Both the position numbers and the translations under genes were made by a program. Under the pieces are notes generated by a model. That model worked only from the letters and a program-made list of their open reading frames with translations, had not been told where the DNA came from and did no database searches. Shown one piece after another: positions 61,788-64,000 of a DNA stretch of 64,000 nt. Origin of the DNA: Maricaulis sp. (GTDB lineage Bacteria > Pseudomonadota > Alphaproteobacteria > Caulobacterales > Maricaulaceae); contig NZ_JAEPNI010000004.1 in NCBI RefSeq assembly GCF_017643475.1, forward strand, positions 62,001 through 126,000, given 5' to 3'. Within the stretch, counting starts at the first letter, position 1. Every line of letters begins with the position of its first letter.

Positions 61788-64000
61788 GCGATCTTGATCC
61801 GAAGCTGGCCGGATTTACCCGCGAAGGCCTTGTCGCGGCGATCAAGGCGGGTGAAGGCCAGTTCGGCAAGCGCGAACTCGCTCGCGCGCTCGGCCTGAAG
61901 GGCGCCGACCAGAAACGTCATCTCAAGGAACAGCTCGCACTGCTCGAGGATGAAGGCGTCGTCTCCCGCGATAACAAGAAGAATTATGTTCTCGCCGGCG
62001 CCTTGCCGGCAGTGACTGTCGTCGTCATTACCGGGCGCGATGAGCATGGCGAATTGTTGGCCGAACCCGCGCGAGCAGACCGCGGCGCACCGATTATCCG
62101 CCTCGCTCCCGGCGAAGGGGCTGGCGGCAAGGGTGAAACCGCCGTCGGTATTGGCGACAAGGCACTTGTGCGCCTCGCCGAACAGGAAGACGGCAGTTAT
62201 GAAGCCCGCATGCTCAAGAAGCTGGGCCAGAGCGCCCACCGCATTCTCTGTGTGATGCGCAAGCCCGAGAAGGGTTATGCCCGTCTCCTGCCGGTGGACC
62301 GTCGCTCCCGCCATGAACTCATTCCGGCCAAGGGCGAAGGCGAGAAAGCCGCTGATGGCGAGCTGGTGCTGTGCCGGATCGCCAAGGAGCGCCGCTTCGG
62401 CCTGAAAACTGCCGAGATTGTCGAAGTGCTCGGCGATGCAGACAGCGCCGGCGCGGGCAGTGTGATCGCCCTGCATGCACACGGCGTCCCGCAAGGCTTC
62501 TCCGAGGCTGAACTGCAGGAAGTCAAGGCGATCAAGCCCGCCAGTATGGGCAATCGTACCGATCTGCGTGATCTGGCTCTGATCACCATCGACCCCGACG
62601 ATGCCAAGGATCATGACGACGCTGTCTGGGCAGCGCCGGACGAGGATCCCAGCAACAAGGACGGCTGGGTCGTGATGGTGGCCATCGCGGACGTCGCAGC
62701 CTATGTGCAAAGCGGTGGTTCGCTGGATCGCGGCGCCTACAAGCGCGGAAATTCCGTCTACCTGCCTGACCGGGTCATTCCGATGCTGCCGGAACGCCTG
62801 TCCAACGACCTCTGCTCCCTGCGCGAGCTGGAAGAACGCCCCTGCCTGGCCGTCCGCATGGTCTTTGACCGCAATGGCAGCAAGAAGTCCCACAAATTCA
62901 TCCGGGGCTGGATGAAGTCGGCTGCCAAATTGGCCTATACAGATGCGCAGGACGCGATCGAAGGCGGTGGCTCGAACAAGGCCATGGCATTGCTGGACGT
63001 CGTCCTCAGACCCCTCTGGGGCGCCTATGAGGCGCTGCAAAAGGCCCGCGCCGCGCGCGAACCGCTGGAGATTGATGCGCCGGAACGACGTGTCCGTGTG
63101 TCCGAGAGCGGTGAAGTCCTCGGTGTCCAGGTCCGTGAGCGTTTCGATGCACACAAGCTGATCGAAGAGTTCATGATCCAGGCCAATGTCTGTGCGGCAG
63201 AAAGCCTGGAGAAGAAGCGCACCCCGCTGATCTATCGCGTTCACGAACAGCCCTCGCGCGAAAAAATCGATGGACTGGCGAGCTTCCTGCCGACGGTCGG
63301 CTTCAAATGGGTACGTGGCGAGAAACCGGCGACCGGCCGTTTCAACAAATTGCTGGCACAGGCCAAGGGGACCGAGCACTACGAAACGGTCAACGAGGTC
63401 GTCCTGCGCTCCCAGAGCCAGGCTGTCTACGAAACCGACAATGCTGGCCATTTCGGGCTCAACCTCGACCGCTATGCCCACTTCACCTCACCCATCCGTC
63501 GATATGCCGACCTGACGGTGCACCGTGCGCTGATCCGGGCGCTGGACCTGGGCAATGACGGTCAGAGCGACGAGGAACGTAGTCGCCTCGCCTCCATCGC
63601 GGACGAGATCACCCAATCCGAACGCCGCGCCATGGCCGCAGAGCGCGATGCTGTGGACCGTTTCATCGCGCTTTACCTGGCAGAACGGGTCGGTGGCGAG
63701 TTTGACGGTCGTATCACCGGTCTGACGCGCTTTGGTGCCTTTGTGCGCCTGGCCGAGACCGGCGCCGACGGTCTGGTCCCTGTATCCACCCTTGGTCATG
63801 AACGCTTCGAACATGACGAGGCCACCCATGTCCTGGTCGGCATGGAAAGCGGCGGACGTTATCGCCTGGGCATGAATGTGAAGGTGCGTATCGAAGAGGC
63901 CACGCCCATAACGGGCGGGCTCCTGCTGGAGATGCTCACCGATCCGGAACCGGGTCCTCGTCCGAACCGGCGCAATCGCGGCCGCGGCCGACCGGGTCAT
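61784..64000 (+). CDS. rnr: ribonuclease R, 3' end beyond window
   Basis: A 3'-5' exoribonuclease of the RNB family that degrades structured RNA. It begins at GTG 61784, overlapping topA by four bases (GTGA), and is open for all 739 codons to the window edge. The N-terminus has a winged-helix segment (FGKRELARALGLKGADQKRH) and cold-shock-like domains. The RNB active-site aspartates are in ITIDPDDAKDHDDAV (about 270), and RYAHFTSPIRRYADL is the RNB signature. An S1 domain starts near 640 (GEFDGRITGLTRFGAFVRLA). The last visible residues are Arg-rich (RPNRRNRGRGRPGH), the start of the basic tail. Confidence 0.94.
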   Translation, partial: MSDLDPKLAGFTREGLVAAIKAGEGQFGKRELARALGLKGADQKRHLKEQLALLEDEGVVSRDNKKNYVLAGALPAVTVVVITGRDEHGELLAEPARADRGAPIIRLAPGEGAGGKGETAVGIGDKALVRLAEQEDGSYEARMLKKLGQSAHRILCVMRKPEKGYARLLPVDRRSRHELIPAKGEGEKAADGELVLCRIAKERRFGLKTAEIVEVLGDADSAGAGSVIALHAHGVPQGFSEAELQEVKAIKPASMGNRTDLRDLALITIDPDDAKDHDDAVWAAPDEDPSNKDGWVVMVAIADVAAYVQSGGSLDRGAYKRGNSVYLPDRVIPMLPERLSNDLCSLRELEERPCLAVRMVFDRNGSKKSHKFIRGWMKSAAKLAYTDAQDAIEGGGSNKAMALLDVVLRPLWGAYEALQKARAAREPLEIDAPERRVRVSESGEVLGVQVRERFDAHKLIEEFMIQANVCAAESLEKKRTPLIYRVHEQPSREKIDGLASFLPTVGFKWVRGEKPATGRFNKLLAQAKGTEHYETVNEVVLRSQSQAVYETDNAGHFGLNLDRYAHFTSPIRRYADLTVHRALIRALDLGNDGQSDEERSRLASIADEITQSERRAMAAERDAVDRFIALYLAERVGGEFDGRITGLTRFGAFVRLAETGADGLVPVSTLGHERFEHDEATHVLVGMESGGRYRLGMNVKVRIEEATPITGGLLLEMLTDPEPGPRPNRRNRGRGRPGH

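Noticed and set aside
61568-63481. A 637-codon open frame on the minus strand opposite topA and rnr
   Set aside because: It is antisense to rnr and the topA end, which have clear family motifs; the antisense protein has no family-like sequence. Long antisense frames are common in high-GC genes.

Overview
The window looks like chromosomal DNA of a marine stalked or budding alphaproteobacterium, probably Hyphomonadaceae/Maricaulales (Maricaulis- or Hyphomonas-like). This is inferred, not proven. It rests on high GC, an iscR-iscS-sufBCDS-sufT-sufA operon, an RNase E with an acidic insertion in its S1 domain and a GWW tail, an M23 peptidase-bactofilin pair, and clpS-clpA next to a phasin gene. 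No rRNA, tRNA, prophage, insertion sequence or CRISPR array was seen.

Layout. 0-6 kb: the 3' end of parE, two tandem secreted amidohydrolases (the second without the usual metal ligands), a DEAD-box helicase and a GGEEF diguanylate cyclase. 6.1-14.9 kb, minus strand: an Fe-S assembly operon in the order iscR, iscS-like, sufB, periplasmic orphan, cupin, sufC, sufD, sufS, sufT, sufA, GST. The genes nearly all touch or overlap, and a 25-bp IscR-type operator lies upstream. 15-25 kb: alpha/beta hydrolase, anmK, tyrS, a 1184-residue AsmA-like protein, bcp, a DUF455 ferritin-like protein, an M23 peptidase and a bactofilin. 25-30 kb: a secreted serine hydrolase, a methyltransferase, and an acyltransferase / membrane protein / winged-helix regulator trio.

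30-42 kb is a core block: prfB with its programmed +1 frameshift (its first 23 codons lie in another frame), a class A PBP, an AMIN-type amidase, rne after a 0.49 kb leader, a BepA-like M48 protease, a FemAB/GNAT-like protein and a HIT protein. 41.7-43.0 kb is an AT-richer islet with two orphan genes and two related hairpin repeats, and is the most foreign-looking stretch. 43-54 kb: recQ, a soluble hybrid histidine kinase, a DUF2855 protein, a small secreted protein, a DUF2306 membrane protein, two membrane-anchored AraC-type regulators around a second secreted serine hydrolase, and an XRE/2TM protein. 54-64 kb: clpA and clpS, a phasin with a histone H1-like N-terminus and a TGCA palindrome upstream, a D,D-carboxypeptidase with a SPOR domain, topA, and rnr running off the end.

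Functional themes are Fe-S cluster biogenesis under IscR control, cell-wall growth and shape (M23/bactofilin, PBP1A, AmiC, carboxypeptidase, anmK), RNA turnover (RNase E, RNase R, DEAD-box helicase) and regulated proteolysis (ClpAS, BepA). No clearly new multi-gene defence or mobile system is evident. The best leads are the repeat-bearing islet, the two non-Suf genes inside the suf operon, the degenerate amidohydrolase pair and the phasin operator.
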